NCBI GenBank assembly: GCA_964472195.1
Contig: CAYYJH010000015.1
Coordinates: 1 to 39,151, forward strand
Direction of reading: 5' to 3'
DNA length: 39,151 nt
From: BS750m-G4 sp964472195
GTDB lineage: Bacteria > Bacteroidota > Ignavibacteria > Tepidaquicellales > Tepidaquicellaceae
Of this stretch, positions 25,242 through 34,148 are shown in pieces (position 1 is the stretch's first letter; each line of letters opens with the position of its first letter). A model generated the notes under the pieces. The model was given only the letters and a program-made list of their open reading frames with translations. It did no database searches and was not told where the DNA came from. A program made the position numbers and the translations under genes.

Positions 25242-26018
25242 ATGAATAAGTTTAAAATCTTTTTTCTATTTATGCTTGTAATTGCAATTGTTGTATCAGC
25301 AATAGTGTTAGCGAACAATTGGAGAAGCAACATTAATTTTAATAAGATAACAATAACCGGAAATTATACAATCTCAAGGGAAGAAATACTAAATGCTGCT
25401 CATTTGAAAGAGGACACGATAATTAATATTGAAGAATTAAACATTGGTATGATTCAGGATAGAATATCAGAGCACCCGGAAATTAAAAGAGTATTTGTTA
25501 GTAAAGAACCACCGGCAGAATTAAAAATTGAGATACTTGAAAAACGACCTGTAGCAATAATAAATTTGGGTAATGAAATAAAACTTGTTGATGAAGAGCT
25601 TGAAATATTCTCTTTTAAAAACTATGATAAAATTTATGATCTTCCGGTTATCAATGGAATAAATATTCCTAATATTCGGAGACCCGGATTAGGTGTAAAT
25701 GAAAATGATCTGCGGTTAGCTCTATTTATAATATTGGAATCCTATAAAAGAGGGAAGTATCTTTATAGTTATATATCACAAATAAATTTTTCGGATAGCA
25801 GCAAGGTTAAGATTCATTCAAATGAAAAATCGATACCATTTTATCTTCCAAAATATCAGGATAGGAATATTACAGATGTTGCTTATCAAAACGAAATAAA
25901 AAATAAATTAGCAATTTTGGAATGCTTTCTTGAACAAGTTTATGCAAAAAATATAAATAAGGATTTACAGTATGTAGATCTAAGGTTTTCGAATCAAGTT
26001 GTAATTAAATATAAATAA
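25242..26018 (+). CDS. ftsQ: Cell division protein FtsQ
   Basis: FtsQ is a bitopic divisome scaffold. It has a short cytosolic N-terminus and one membrane helix (about 5-25, FFLFMLVIAIVVSAIVLA). A POTRA domain follows (about 32-105) with FNKITITGNYTISREEIL and IKRVFVSKEPPAELKIEILEKRPVA, then a beta domain. The 258 residues match the family. Context between murC and ftsA supports the call, since FtsQ sequences vary. It ends 19 bp before ftsA. Confidence 0.93.
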   Translation: MNKFKIFFLFMLVIAIVVSAIVLANNWRSNINFNKITITGNYTISREEILNAAHLKEDTIINIEELNIGMIQDRISEHPEIKRVFVSKEPPAELKIEILEKRPVAIINLGNEIKLVDEELEIFSFKNYDKIYDLPVINGINIPNIRRPGLGVNENDLRLALFIILESYKRGKYLYSYISQINFSDSSKVKIHSNEKSIPFYLPKYQDRNITDVAYQNEIKNKLAILECFLEQVYAKNINKDLQYVDLRFSNQVVIKYK

Positions 26019-26037
26019 AAAATTAAATCTTTATTAT

Positions 26038-27321
26038 ATGGCTTCTAAAAAGAAAAAATACAGTGATTCAAGCGATGATTTATTAGTTGGGTTAGATGTA
26101 GGGACGACAAAAATATGCATAATTGTTGCCAGACCGAAAGACGAAAGCAATGTCGACATAATAGGAATCGGAATGGCACCATCCAACGGTCTTCACAGAG
26201 GTATAGTTGTAAATCCTACTAAAACGGTTGAATCTATAAGGGCAGCAATTGATGAAGCCGAATTAAAATCCGGTGTAGATATAAAATCTGTATCAGTTGG
26301 TATTGCCGGACATCATATTAGGTGTATTCAATCAAGCAGCACGGTTGGTATAAACAATCCTGATAGAGTTATTGAGGAAGATGATATAACGAGATTGATT
26401 GACCAGGCAAAGATAATGAAACTCCCGAGTGATACAAGAATCATTGACGTTGTTCCGCAGGAATACATAATCGATGGAAAGGATGGGATATTCGAAACCC
26501 CCGTAGGAATGTTTGGAATAAGACTTGAAGCAAAGGTAAATATTATAACGGGACTTGTTTCATCGATTGACGACCTTTCGAAATGTGTAATGGATTGTGG
26601 CGTTGATCTTGATGATATTGTACTCGAACCAATTGCATCATCTTATTCTGTGCTCGATGAAACTGAGAAAAAAGTTGGTGTTGCGATGATAGACATTGGA
26701 GGAGGTACAACGGATATTGCTGTGTTTAAAAAAGGTGTTTTGAAATACACAGCGGGAATCGGTATTGCCGGAAGTCTTGTCACAAATGATATTGTGGAAG
26801 CACTCGGCATAGGTGAACAAGAAGCTGAAAGGATTAAAAGAGAATTTGGTTTTGCTTCTGTTTCAGAGATACTGAATGATGATGAAATAGTAGTACAATC
26901 TATAAAGGGCAAAATTCCTAAGAAGACCAGAAAAAGTATTCTCGCAAGAATTATACAGGCAAGGATGCAGGATGTGTTTGAACTTGCAGCGATTGAGATT
27001 AAGAATTCACAGATACATAATGAGCTTCATGCTGGTGTCGTAATAACAGGTGGTGGTTCACTTATAAAAGGAACAAAGGAACTTGCAGAGGAAATATTGA
27101 ACATGGAAGTCAACCTCGGTATTCCTACAGGTTTATCTGGTGGTTTAATTAAGGAAGTCGAAAGTCCAATTTTTGCAACCGGAGTAGGTTTAATATTACA
27201 CAGGTTGAAATCTTTAGATGAATTAGAGCATGTCCCATTAGCGGGAGGACGAAGAAAGAAAAAGAAATTAACAGCTAAGAGTATTTTTTCAAAAGTTAAA
27301 GAATGGTTTGATGAGCTATAA
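26038..27321 (+). CDS. ftsA: Cell division protein FtsA
   Basis: FtsA is an actin-like ATPase that tethers FtsZ to the membrane. Actin-fold phosphate loops are visible as VGLDVGTTKICIIV near residue 17 and IDIGGGTTDIAVF near residue 220, with VITGGGSLIKG later. The last 14 residues (KSIFSKVKEWFDEL) form an amphipathic helix, the usual membrane-targeting sequence. It is preceded by a strongly basic stretch (RRKKKK). The 427-residue length is normal. ftsZ follows after 88 bp. Confidence 0.98.
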   Translation: MASKKKKYSDSSDDLLVGLDVGTTKICIIVARPKDESNVDIIGIGMAPSNGLHRGIVVNPTKTVESIRAAIDEAELKSGVDIKSVSVGIAGHHIRCIQSSSTVGINNPDRVIEEDDITRLIDQAKIMKLPSDTRIIDVVPQEYIIDGKDGIFETPVGMFGIRLEAKVNIITGLVSSIDDLSKCVMDCGVDLDDIVLEPIASSYSVLDETEKKVGVAMIDIGGGTTDIAVFKKGVLKYTAGIGIAGSLVTNDIVEALGIGEQEAERIKREFGFASVSEILNDDEIVVQSIKGKIPKKTRKSILARIIQARMQDVFELAAIEIKNSQIHNELHAGVVITGGGSLIKGTKELAEEILNMEVNLGIPTGLSGGLIKEVESPIFATGVGLILHRLKSLDELEHVPLAGGRRKKKKLTAKSIFSKVKEWFDEL

Positions 27322-27409
27322 TCTTAGTTACAAAAGCTTAATACAAAATAAAATTTTAGTAAATATTTTTTAAAAATCCATATATAAAATAACAAGAAAG
27401 GGTAAACAA

Positions 27410-28648
27410 ATGTCAATCAAGTTAATTACAGACAACATAGACGGAGCAAGTATTAGAGTTGTTGGTATAGGCGGAGGTGGTGGAAATGCATTAAATATGA
27501 TGGTAGACAAAGGAATGGAAGGAGTAGAATTTATTGCGATTAATACAGATGCGCAGGCATTAGATAATAGTAAAGCACATATAAAGATTCAAATTGGTAA
27601 AGATCTTACCAATGGATTAGGAGCGGGTATGTTAGAAAATGTTGGTATGAAAGCAGTTGAAGAAAACAGAGATGAAATTGAAAGAGCGCTAACCGGAAGT
27701 GATATGATCTTCGTTACCGCTGGAATGGGTGGAGGAACAGGTACAGGAGGTGCTCCGGAAGTTGCTCGTATTGCAAAAAATCTTGATTCATTAGCTGTTT
27801 GTATTGTCACGACACCTTTCAATTTTGAAGGAAAACCCCGGATGGAATTAGCTTTAAAAGGTTTGGAAAAGTTGAAAGAGGAAGTAGATAGCATGATTGT
27901 AATTCCTAATCAAAAAATCTTTGAACTCATAAGTCCTGATACTTCAAAGGATGAAGCTTTTGCATTAGCGAACAGGGTTCTTTTGAATGCAACGCGCGGT
28001 ATATCGCAGATAATCATGAAAACCGGAGAAATAAATGTAGATTTTGCAGATGTCAGGACCATTATGAAAGATATGGGTGATGCGATGATTGGAACTGGAA
28101 TAGCTTCAGGGGAAGACAGAGCTATCAGATCTGCGAAGGATGCACTCTCCAATCCGTTACTCGATGAGATTGACATTAGTGGTTCGAAGTGTATTTTAAC
28201 CAATATTTGCAGTGATGGTAACATTCGTATGAGTGAAATCGAAAAGATAAACGAGCTCATACAGGATACTTCCGGTGAAGATGCAAAATATATCTTCGGT
28301 GTTGTGGATGATGAGGACATGGGTGATGAGATAATGGTTACTGTAATTGCAACGGGTTTCAGGAATGGCTCTTTGCAAAAAATTATGGGATCGAAGACAG
28401 GAAGTGATAATGAGATTGATAATGTAAAAATTGAAGTAGGAAAAATAACACAGATACCTACATCTGACGAACTACCTGACCTCGATACACCTGCAATCGT
28501 AAGAAGACAAGTGAAAATTAACGAGGATTTGAGTGAAAAACCAGAATCATCGAAGGATAAATCGGAGGATGAGGATTTAGGTCTGGATGAAATAAAGTTC
28601 GATGATGACTATACAAAGCCTGCATTCCTGAGAAGGCAGATGGACTAA
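27410..28648 (+). CDS. ftsZ: Cell division GTPase FtsZ
   Basis: FtsZ is the tubulin-like protein of the division ring. It has VVGIGGGGGNALNMM, the tubulin signature loop G107-GGTGTGG114 and INVDFADVRTIM. The C-terminal conserved peptide is KPAFLRRQMD (403-412), the expected FtsA-binding tail. An extra, similar motif, DLDTPAIVRRQ (357-367), lies at the start of the acidic linker, so the protein has two tail-like motifs about 42 residues apart. The 412-residue length is normal. GAAAGGG-like bases precede the ATG. It is the last gene of the cluster. Confidence 0.98.
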   Translation: MSIKLITDNIDGASIRVVGIGGGGGNALNMMVDKGMEGVEFIAINTDAQALDNSKAHIKIQIGKDLTNGLGAGMLENVGMKAVEENRDEIERALTGSDMIFVTAGMGGGTGTGGAPEVARIAKNLDSLAVCIVTTPFNFEGKPRMELALKGLEKLKEEVDSMIVIPNQKIFELISPDTSKDEAFALANRVLLNATRGISQIIMKTGEINVDFADVRTIMKDMGDAMIGTGIASGEDRAIRSAKDALSNPLLDEIDISGSKCILTNICSDGNIRMSEIEKINELIQDTSGEDAKYIFGVVDDEDMGDEIMVTVIATGFRNGSLQKIMGSKTGSDNEIDNVKIEVGKITQIPTSDELPDLDTPAIVRRQVKINEDLSEKPESSKDKSEDEDLGLDEIKFDDDYTKPAFLRRQMD

Positions 28649-28728
28649 TGTAATTTTAAATTATGAATTATTAATGCTAAATTAAATTATCAGAACAGTT
28701 CTTTGGCTAAGTATGGTATTTGAATTAT

Positions 28729-28771
28729 TAAACACAATCTTGTGATTGTATGAGGTTGTGTTTATTATTTT
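28729..28771 (+). terminator. Terminator after ftsZ
   Basis: TAAACACAA (28729-28737) pairs perfectly with TTGTGTTTA (28756-28764). The stem extends inward by about three more pairs (TCT with AGG, including a G-U). A T-rich tract (TTATTTT) follows. It lies 80 bases after the ftsZ stop and probably ends the dcw transcript. The stem is AT-rich, so termination may be incomplete. Confidence 0.65.
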
Positions 28772-28909
28772 GTAAAGTGAATATTTTTTGAAGAAATTAC
28801 GTATACTATTTTATTAATATTATTACAACTTTTGATTAAATTACATAATTGTAATGATAAATTAATTCCGCTATTTTAACATTAATTCATAAAAGAAAAA
28901 AAGGATATC

Positions 28910-31048
28910 ATGAAAATCAAAATTACTTTTTTAATCTATTTAGTTTCATTTCTATGTATATTTAACTTTTCTTTTCAGGAAAGTTATGCACAGTACTCAG
29001 AAAGGCATTCTAATTATCATGAAGGCGTTTTGCTCGATACTGTCAGGGCAGGAAGGTTTGATATGGGTAAGATGTGGACATTCGATAACCCGCCGCTCGA
29101 TTACTTCGAGGAAGCATACAATTTCAGACCTACAAAGAAATGGCTCGATAACGTAAGAATGTCTGCTCTCAGGTTTGGTAGCTGGTGTTCGGCATCTTTT
29201 GTATCCGCAGACGGTCTGATAATGACAAACCATCATTGTGCCGATGGAAATGTAACACAGGTAACCCGCGAAGGTGAAGACCTTCATGCGACAGGTTTTT
29301 ATGCCGTAACGTTGAAGGATGAAAGAGAAGTGCCGGGTTTATATGTAGACCAGCTGGTCAAGATAATTGATGTAACACAGGAAATCAAAGATGCTGAAAA
29401 CCAGGGTAAAGACGATGAAGAAAGGCATAGTTTGAAAAGAAAAAAGATTCGGGAGCTCGAGCAGAAGTATAGAAAGGATTTAGGCTTAAATTGTTCTGTC
29501 GTAGAGTTTTATAATGGGGGAGAATACTCATTGTATGCTTATAAAAGATATTCGGATGTCCGTTTGGTTTTTGTTCCTGAAGAAAACATAGGATTCTTTG
29601 GCGGTGATCCCGATAATTTCACTTATCCACGTTATGATCTTGACTGCTCTTTCTTCCGTGTGTATGATGAAAACGGTAATCCACTAAAGTCAGAACATTT
29701 CTTCAAATGGAGTCCGAATGGAGCAAAGGTTGGCGAACCTATTTTTGTTGTGGGGAATCCTGCAAGTACAGATAGGTTGAGTACTGTTTCTCAACTTGAA
29801 TTCGACAGGGATTTCCAGTATCGATTAATATCGAGTTATATGACAGGTGTTATAAATATTTATTATGAACTTATGGAAGCATTTCCTGAGAGAAAGTCGG
29901 AATTTTACAGTGATGTAATGAATTTTGCCAATTCACAAAAATCGATAGAAGGTACTTACAGAGGATTAAATAACCCGGTATTGTTAGAAAGAAAAAAAGA
30001 CTTTGAATGGAAATTTAAGCAGGCTGTGAATACTAATCCGGAGTTGAACGCAAAATATGGTAACCTCTGGGATGAAATCGATGTCATAAAACAGGAGCAG
30101 GCTAAAATATTTCCTGAATATTCTGCTTTCAATGTTAATCCTTATTCGAGTTCGATATATTTAAATACAGCGAATGACATTTATAATGAAATCAAATCAA
30201 AAGATGAAATAAATATATCGGATGTACTTGACCTTTATCCCGAAGATTTTGATAAAGAATTTGAAGACAGGATACTTGCATTAGATATTAAGACTTTAAG
30301 AGAACTTTTAGGTGCCGATAATGAATTGGTGAAGGAATTAGCAGGTGACAGAACGGGTAAGGATGCTGTTAAATATTTATTAAATAATTCGGCTTTAAAA
30401 AGTAAGGAAGATCTCGAAGCACTTGCAAAAAAAGGTAAGAAGGAATTAATTAGTTCTGATCCGCTCATAAGATTTATTTCAAAAACGCAGGAAAGGTTTT
30501 ATGATTTAGATGAACAGTACAGAGAGTTAAACATCAAAGAAAGAAAACTGACAGATAAGCTCGGGCAGGCATTGTTCGATGTTTATGGGAACACAATTCC
30601 ACCTGACGCAACTTTTACGTTAAGGATTTCAGATGGAGTAATAAAGCCTTATGATTATAACGGAACAGTAACCCCGACAAAGACGACTTTTTACGGAATG
30701 TATGACAGGTATTACTCATTCAATAAAGAATTTCCATGGACTCTTCCAGAAAGGTGGGTAAATCCACCATCGGGATTTGACTTAGAGACGCCTTTGAATT
30801 TCGTTTCGACAAACGATATTTCCGGAGGGAACTCAGGGAGTCCTGTTATTAACCAGAAAGCAGAAATCATCGGTGTAGCATTTGATGGTAATATCGAGAG
30901 TTTATCAGGAGATTTTATATATACATCAGAGGCGGGAAGGACGGTTTCGGTTGATTCGGAAGGTATGCTGGAGGCGATACAAGACCTTTATAAAGCAACC
31001 CGATTGAGCGAAGAGTTGAAAAATGGGAAGATGGTCTCCGGTAATTAA
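28910..31048 (+). CDS. Secreted S46-family dipeptidyl-peptidase (DPP7/DPP11 type)
   Basis: Family S46 enzymes remove dipeptides from the N-terminus of peptides in the periplasm of Bacteroidota-like bacteria. A signal peptide covers about residues 1-28. The catalytic triad of the chymotrypsin fold is seen as TNHHC with H109, YPRYDLDCSFF with D245, and SGGNSGSP with S642. The 712-residue length fits. In the family, the residue after AFD decides specificity: Gly for hydrophobic P1 (DPP7 type) and Arg for acidic P1 (DPP11 type). Here it is AFDG with G660, so a DPP7-like preference is inferred. It is probably monocistronic, with a terminator after it. Confidence 0.94.
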   Translation: MKIKITFLIYLVSFLCIFNFSFQESYAQYSERHSNYHEGVLLDTVRAGRFDMGKMWTFDNPPLDYFEEAYNFRPTKKWLDNVRMSALRFGSWCSASFVSADGLIMTNHHCADGNVTQVTREGEDLHATGFYAVTLKDEREVPGLYVDQLVKIIDVTQEIKDAENQGKDDEERHSLKRKKIRELEQKYRKDLGLNCSVVEFYNGGEYSLYAYKRYSDVRLVFVPEENIGFFGGDPDNFTYPRYDLDCSFFRVYDENGNPLKSEHFFKWSPNGAKVGEPIFVVGNPASTDRLSTVSQLEFDRDFQYRLISSYMTGVINIYYELMEAFPERKSEFYSDVMNFANSQKSIEGTYRGLNNPVLLERKKDFEWKFKQAVNTNPELNAKYGNLWDEIDVIKQEQAKIFPEYSAFNVNPYSSSIYLNTANDIYNEIKSKDEINISDVLDLYPEDFDKEFEDRILALDIKTLRELLGADNELVKELAGDRTGKDAVKYLLNNSALKSKEDLEALAKKGKKELISSDPLIRFISKTQERFYDLDEQYRELNIKERKLTDKLGQALFDVYGNTIPPDATFTLRISDGVIKPYDYNGTVTPTKTTFYGMYDRYYSFNKEFPWTLPERWVNPPSGFDLETPLNFVSTNDISGGNSGSPVINQKAEIIGVAFDGNIESLSGDFIYTSEAGRTVSVDSEGMLEAIQDLYKATRLSEELKNGKMVSGN

Positions 31049-31068
31049 TCTTAAATTTTTTTTAATTT

Positions 31069-31095
31069 AAGCCTGCCTATTGCGGGCTTTTTATT
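31069..31095 (+). terminator. Terminator after the S46 peptidase
   Basis: AAGCCTGC (31069-31076) pairs with GCGGGCTT (31082-31089), with one G-U, over a 5-base loop (CTATT), followed by a T-rich run. It is a compact, clear Rho-independent terminator 20 bases after the peptidase stop. Confidence 0.88.
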
Positions 31096-31295
31096 TTAAA
31101 AAAGGAGTAATTTATTTGAATAATCTAATTTCATCACTTCTTAAGCAATAATAAATTTAAATAATTATTTGAATTTGTTTTTTAGGGGTTAATTTTTAAA
31201 AGTTTTTTCTGCATCTCCGAGAATTTTTCTTTGGATGTTTATGAAAATTTTTATTAAATTGAAGTGGTACCATAGTTTTCATAATAATACTATCT

Positions 31296-32000
31296 ATGAA
31301 TAAAGATAATGAATATAAAAAGAAGATGTTTCTTGCGGTACAAAACGTGCTTGATAGTAATGCTGACATATGGAAGGGGAATTCATCTTTTGTTATGGCG
31401 AAAGCTGCGTTTGATGGTAAACTTCTTGAGTTAGATAATCTTTTACTTTTAGAGGAAAAAGACATAAAGGGTAGTAACCCTGATAAAACGGAGGTAGGGA
31501 TTAAATTGATTGAAAAGACGATAGAGATATCCTCGATGATACAGAAATATGCAACTGAGTCTAAAAATGAAGAACTAAATGTTAAAGTTAATTATACAAA
31601 GAGTGACCTCGAACTTTCCAGGGATTCGATCTTGATGGATATATGTCAGTCGATATACAAGCTTGCAAATGAGAATACCGGACAATTAAAAAAGTATGGT
31701 CTTGATAAAGACCAGCTGTCTGCATACGAGTCTTTGATAGATGAATTTGATACTATAATTACAGATCCCCTTGAGCCCGCAAGAAAGAAGCATGAAGAAA
31801 GAAAAAGTGTTTCATCATTAATGGTAGAGATAGATGAATTGATAGACGACAGTCTTGATAAATTAATGACTGTGTATAAAGCTACGCATGCAGATTTTTA
31901 TGAAACGTATAGAAGCGCCAGGTTAACAGGAGAAGTGAAAAAAGTTACTTTAAAAGGACATTTGGGTAGAGAAGAAACCGATGATTTAGAAATTGATTAG
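31296..32000 (+). CDS. Helical cytosolic protein of unknown function
   Basis: I do not recognise a family for this 234-residue protein. It has no signal peptide and no membrane segment. It reads as mostly alpha-helical, with charged heptad-like stretches (about 40-80, 95-125 and 150-200), and ends in a Lys/Gly turn and an acidic tail (GREETDDLEID). The start ATG at 31296 has no clear SD. It stands alone between a terminator and a 349-base gene-poor gap. Codon use resembles its neighbours, so I regard it as a real gene. Similar helical proteins of about 230 residues occur in Bacteroidota, but I cannot name the family. Confidence 0.75.
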   Translation: MNKDNEYKKKMFLAVQNVLDSNADIWKGNSSFVMAKAAFDGKLLELDNLLLLEEKDIKGSNPDKTEVGIKLIEKTIEISSMIQKYATESKNEELNVKVNYTKSDLELSRDSILMDICQSIYKLANENTGQLKKYGLDKDQLSAYESLIDEFDTIITDPLEPARKKHEERKSVSSLMVEIDELIDDSLDKLMTVYKATHADFYETYRSARLTGEVKKVTLKGHLGREETDDLEID

Positions 32001-32103
32001 AATTCGTGTTTAATATGTGCATGCCGGTACCATCGTGTATCATTTTGGACTGTTAATAAACCCGGATAAGTAATTAAAGAAAAGGATTGTAAGATGAATA
32101 AAG

Positions 32104-32235
32104 ATGAAAAATTTGAAGCGACAAAAAAGATTATTTCGAGAGAGTATAAAAAAAGTTCTCTTCCATGAAGAGGTTGAAAATCAACCTGCAAAGAATGATA
32201 TAAGTTGTGTTTCGGAGGAGGTGAGGGATACTTAA
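32104..32235 (+). CDS. Possible small protein, 43 residues, unrecognised
   Basis: This frame begins MKNLKRQKRLFRESIKK and ends in SEEVRDT. It is rich in Lys/Arg at the start and Glu at the end. The only SD-like sequence (AAAGGA near 32081) sits about 18 bases upstream, better placed for an overlapping 24-codon frame at 32094. It could be a leader peptide, a small gene, or the decayed end of a longer gene. Confidence is low because length alone does not exclude chance. Confidence 0.22.
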   Translation: MKNLKRQKRLFRESIKKVLFHEEVENQPAKNDISCVSEEVRDT

Positions 32236-32306
32236 TTTAATTACTTTATACACCGAACTATCCGCTTTATAAAATTTACGAAACTTGTGTTGTTTAGCTA
32301 TCATTT

Positions 32307-32346
32307 AATTGTATTGAAAAGCCAATCCATATAGGATATTTTGTAA
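32307..32346 (+). promoter_or_regulatory. Promoter-like module before rsgA, shared with metH
   Basis: AATTGTATTGAAAAG (32307-32321), 12 variable bases, then GGATATTTTGTAA (32334-32346). An identical pair of blocks with the same 12-base gap lies before metH at 38823-38862. It can be read as TTG, 20 bp, TATTTTG, close to the Bacteroidota promoter form. If so, the start of transcription would fall about 7 bases after the TATTTTG, on or next to the rsgA ATG at 32350, giving a leaderless or near-leaderless mRNA. Confidence 0.6.
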
Positions 32347-32349
32347 CCT

Positions 32350-33411
32350 ATGGAATTAAAAGAATTAGGTTATAAAAAATGGTTCAAGGAAAGAGTTGAT
32401 GAGTCGCAGGCGGCTGAGTATAGTATTGTTCGTGTAACAGCCGTTGACAAGGATAGTTACATAATTCGCAGCGAAGAAACGGAAATCCCTGCGGAGATAA
32501 CAGGAAAGCTTAGATACAGTGCTGAGTCAGCACTTGATTTTCCATCAGTTGGCGATTGGGTATATGCACAATATTTTGATGATAGTACATTTGCAATCAT
32601 ACACGATATACTTCCAAGAAAGTCTATTCTGAAGAGAAAAGCAGCGGGTAAAAAAATTGATTACCAGCTCATTGCTTCGAATATTGATACTGCATTCATC
32701 ATGCAATCGTTCGATGTGGATTTTAACATACGAAGACTGGAGCGGTATCTTTTAATAGTAAACGAAGGAAATATAAAACCGGTAATACTTCTAAGCAAAG
32801 CTGACCTGGTCTCGCATGAGATTATGAAACAAAGGATTTCGGAGATAAAAAGTATAAAGCAGGATTATAAAATTTTTGTTTTTAGTAATGTAACAGGGGA
32901 GGGGTTAAACGAAATAAAAAGTAACATTAAATCAGGCGAGACTTACTGTTTGCTCGGTTCATCTGGAGTTGGAAAAACTACTTTATTGAATAGACTAATC
33001 GGGGAAGGTGTTTATGGAACAAGTGAAGTTCGAGCAAAAGATGGTAAGGGTAAACATAAAACATCTCGTAGGCAATTGATAGTACTTGAGCAAGGCGGAT
33101 TAATCATAGATACACCCGGTATGAGGGAACTTGGTATTATAGAAGTCTATGAAGGGATTAAAGATATATTCGCAGACATAGATACATTAACTCAAGATTG
33201 TCACTTTAAAGATTGCACACATACGAATGAACCAGGATGTTTGGTTTTAGAAGCAATTGAGAAAGGAGAATTGGATTCAAAGCGTTATAAAAGTTATTTA
33301 AAATTACTCAGAGAATCTGAATATAATAGAATGTCATACCTGAAGAAGCGAACAAAAGACAGGGAGTTTGGGAAAATGGTAAAAGAAGCAATGAAGTATA
33401 AGAAAAAATAG
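32350..33411 (+). CDS. rsgA: Ribosome small subunit-dependent GTPase RsgA
   Basis: RsgA is a circularly permuted GTPase that helps the last steps of 30S assembly. An N-terminal OB-fold is followed by the GTPase motifs in permuted order: G4 SKAD (149-152), G1 GSSGVGKT (203-210), then G3 DTPGMRE. The C-terminal zinc-binding knuckle is C284, C289, H291 and C297. The 353 residues are normal for the family. No SD is seen before the ATG at 32350; the upstream module may give a leaderless transcript. PAP2 follows after 42 bp. Confidence 0.96.
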   Translation: MELKELGYKKWFKERVDESQAAEYSIVRVTAVDKDSYIIRSEETEIPAEITGKLRYSAESALDFPSVGDWVYAQYFDDSTFAIIHDILPRKSILKRKAAGKKIDYQLIASNIDTAFIMQSFDVDFNIRRLERYLLIVNEGNIKPVILLSKADLVSHEIMKQRISEIKSIKQDYKIFVFSNVTGEGLNEIKSNIKSGETYCLLGSSGVGKTTLLNRLIGEGVYGTSEVRAKDGKGKHKTSRRQLIVLEQGGLIIDTPGMRELGIIEVYEGIKDIFADIDTLTQDCHFKDCTHTNEPGCLVLEAIEKGELDSKRYKSYLKLLRESEYNRMSYLKKRTKDREFGKMVKEAMKYKKK

Positions 33412-33453
33412 CATTTTCAAACAGGAAAAATAATTTAATAGAATCATCAAAAC

Positions 33454-34095
33454 ATGGAAGGTTTATCAAAAAAGACAATAATTTTTACAGTTGTAGCAGT
33501 TATTCTATATCTCATATTGTTTTTCTTCTTAGATAAACCAATTGATCTTTGGGTAGATTATAATTATTCAAAGACATGGCATCATGATCTTGGTGTTATC
33601 ATATCTTATTTTGCTTATGATCCGTTTATGAGGGTTGGTTTGACATTTAGTTTTATTCTTATCTTCATTGCAGATCCTTTCGTTAAAAAACAATGGACGA
33701 GTACATTACTTTATATATGTCTTAGTGTATCAATAGCTATCGTTATCGGGGATGGCTTTAAATACTTGTTTGCCCGCTATCGTCCTGTAATGTTATTTGA
33801 AAATAATCTTTATGGACTTCATTTATTTTCAACTGATTGGGCTTTGAATTCGACTCCTTCAGGGCATACTCTGAGGGCTTTTTCGCTTTTGACTGCATTA
33901 ACACTGCTTTACAGAAAATATGCTGTATTGTTTATTTTTGTTGCAGTATTAATTGGATTATCCCGAGTCGTAGTAACCGCACACTATCCCAGCGATGTTC
34001 TTTTCGGAGCTTATATCGGAGTCGTATCTGCTTTCTGGACTTATAATTATTTTATTTTAAAGACATCGAATCCTAAAGAGGAAATAATTGAATAG
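33454..34095 (+). CDS. PAP2-family membrane phosphatase
   Basis: This is a five- to six-helix membrane protein of 213 residues with the full acid phosphatase signature: K103-x6-R110-P111, P135-S-G-H138, and S170-R171-x5-H177-x3-D181. H138 and H177 are the expected nucleophile-side histidines. Enzymes of this family remove phosphate from undecaprenyl pyrophosphate, phosphatidic acid, phosphatidylglycerophosphate or lipid A. The substrate cannot be read from sequence; carrier recycling for peptidoglycan is one possibility. It lies between rsgA and a nucleotide hydrolase gene, 53 bp before the latter. Confidence 0.9.
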   Translation: MEGLSKKTIIFTVVAVILYLILFFFLDKPIDLWVDYNYSKTWHHDLGVIISYFAYDPFMRVGLTFSFILIFIADPFVKKQWTSTLLYICLSVSIAIVIGDGFKYLFARYRPVMLFENNLYGLHLFSTDWALNSTPSGHTLRAFSLLTALTLLYRKYAVLFIFVAVLIGLSRVVVTAHYPSDVLFGAYIGVVSAFWTYNYFILKTSNPKEEIIE

Positions 34096-34148
34096 ACAAT
34101 TCAGAGGGGATTATAGTCAACTCTAAACTCAATCTTTTTTATAAAATT

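Larger units (their letters stand above)
32001..32349. other. Gene-poor gap before rsgA, with a possible 43-codon ORF
   Basis: No gene of normal size is present. A small reading frame runs from ATG 32104 to TAA 32235 (43 codons; basic first half with KRQKRLFR, acidic second half with HEEVENQ and SEEVRDT). A different, 24-codon frame starts at ATG 32094 with AAAGGA about 8 bases upstream and ends at 32168. Neither is recognised. The last 43 bases hold the promoter-like module before rsgA. A terminator is not evident. Confidence 0.4.

Noticed and set aside
27589..28320. Minus-strand frames inside ftsZ
   Set aside because: Shadows of the conserved ftsZ coding sequence without any recognisable domain.
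31265..32036. GGTACCAT on both sides of the helical orphan gene as a target-site duplication
   Set aside because: Only 8 bases, no terminal inverted repeats and no transposase; easily due to chance.
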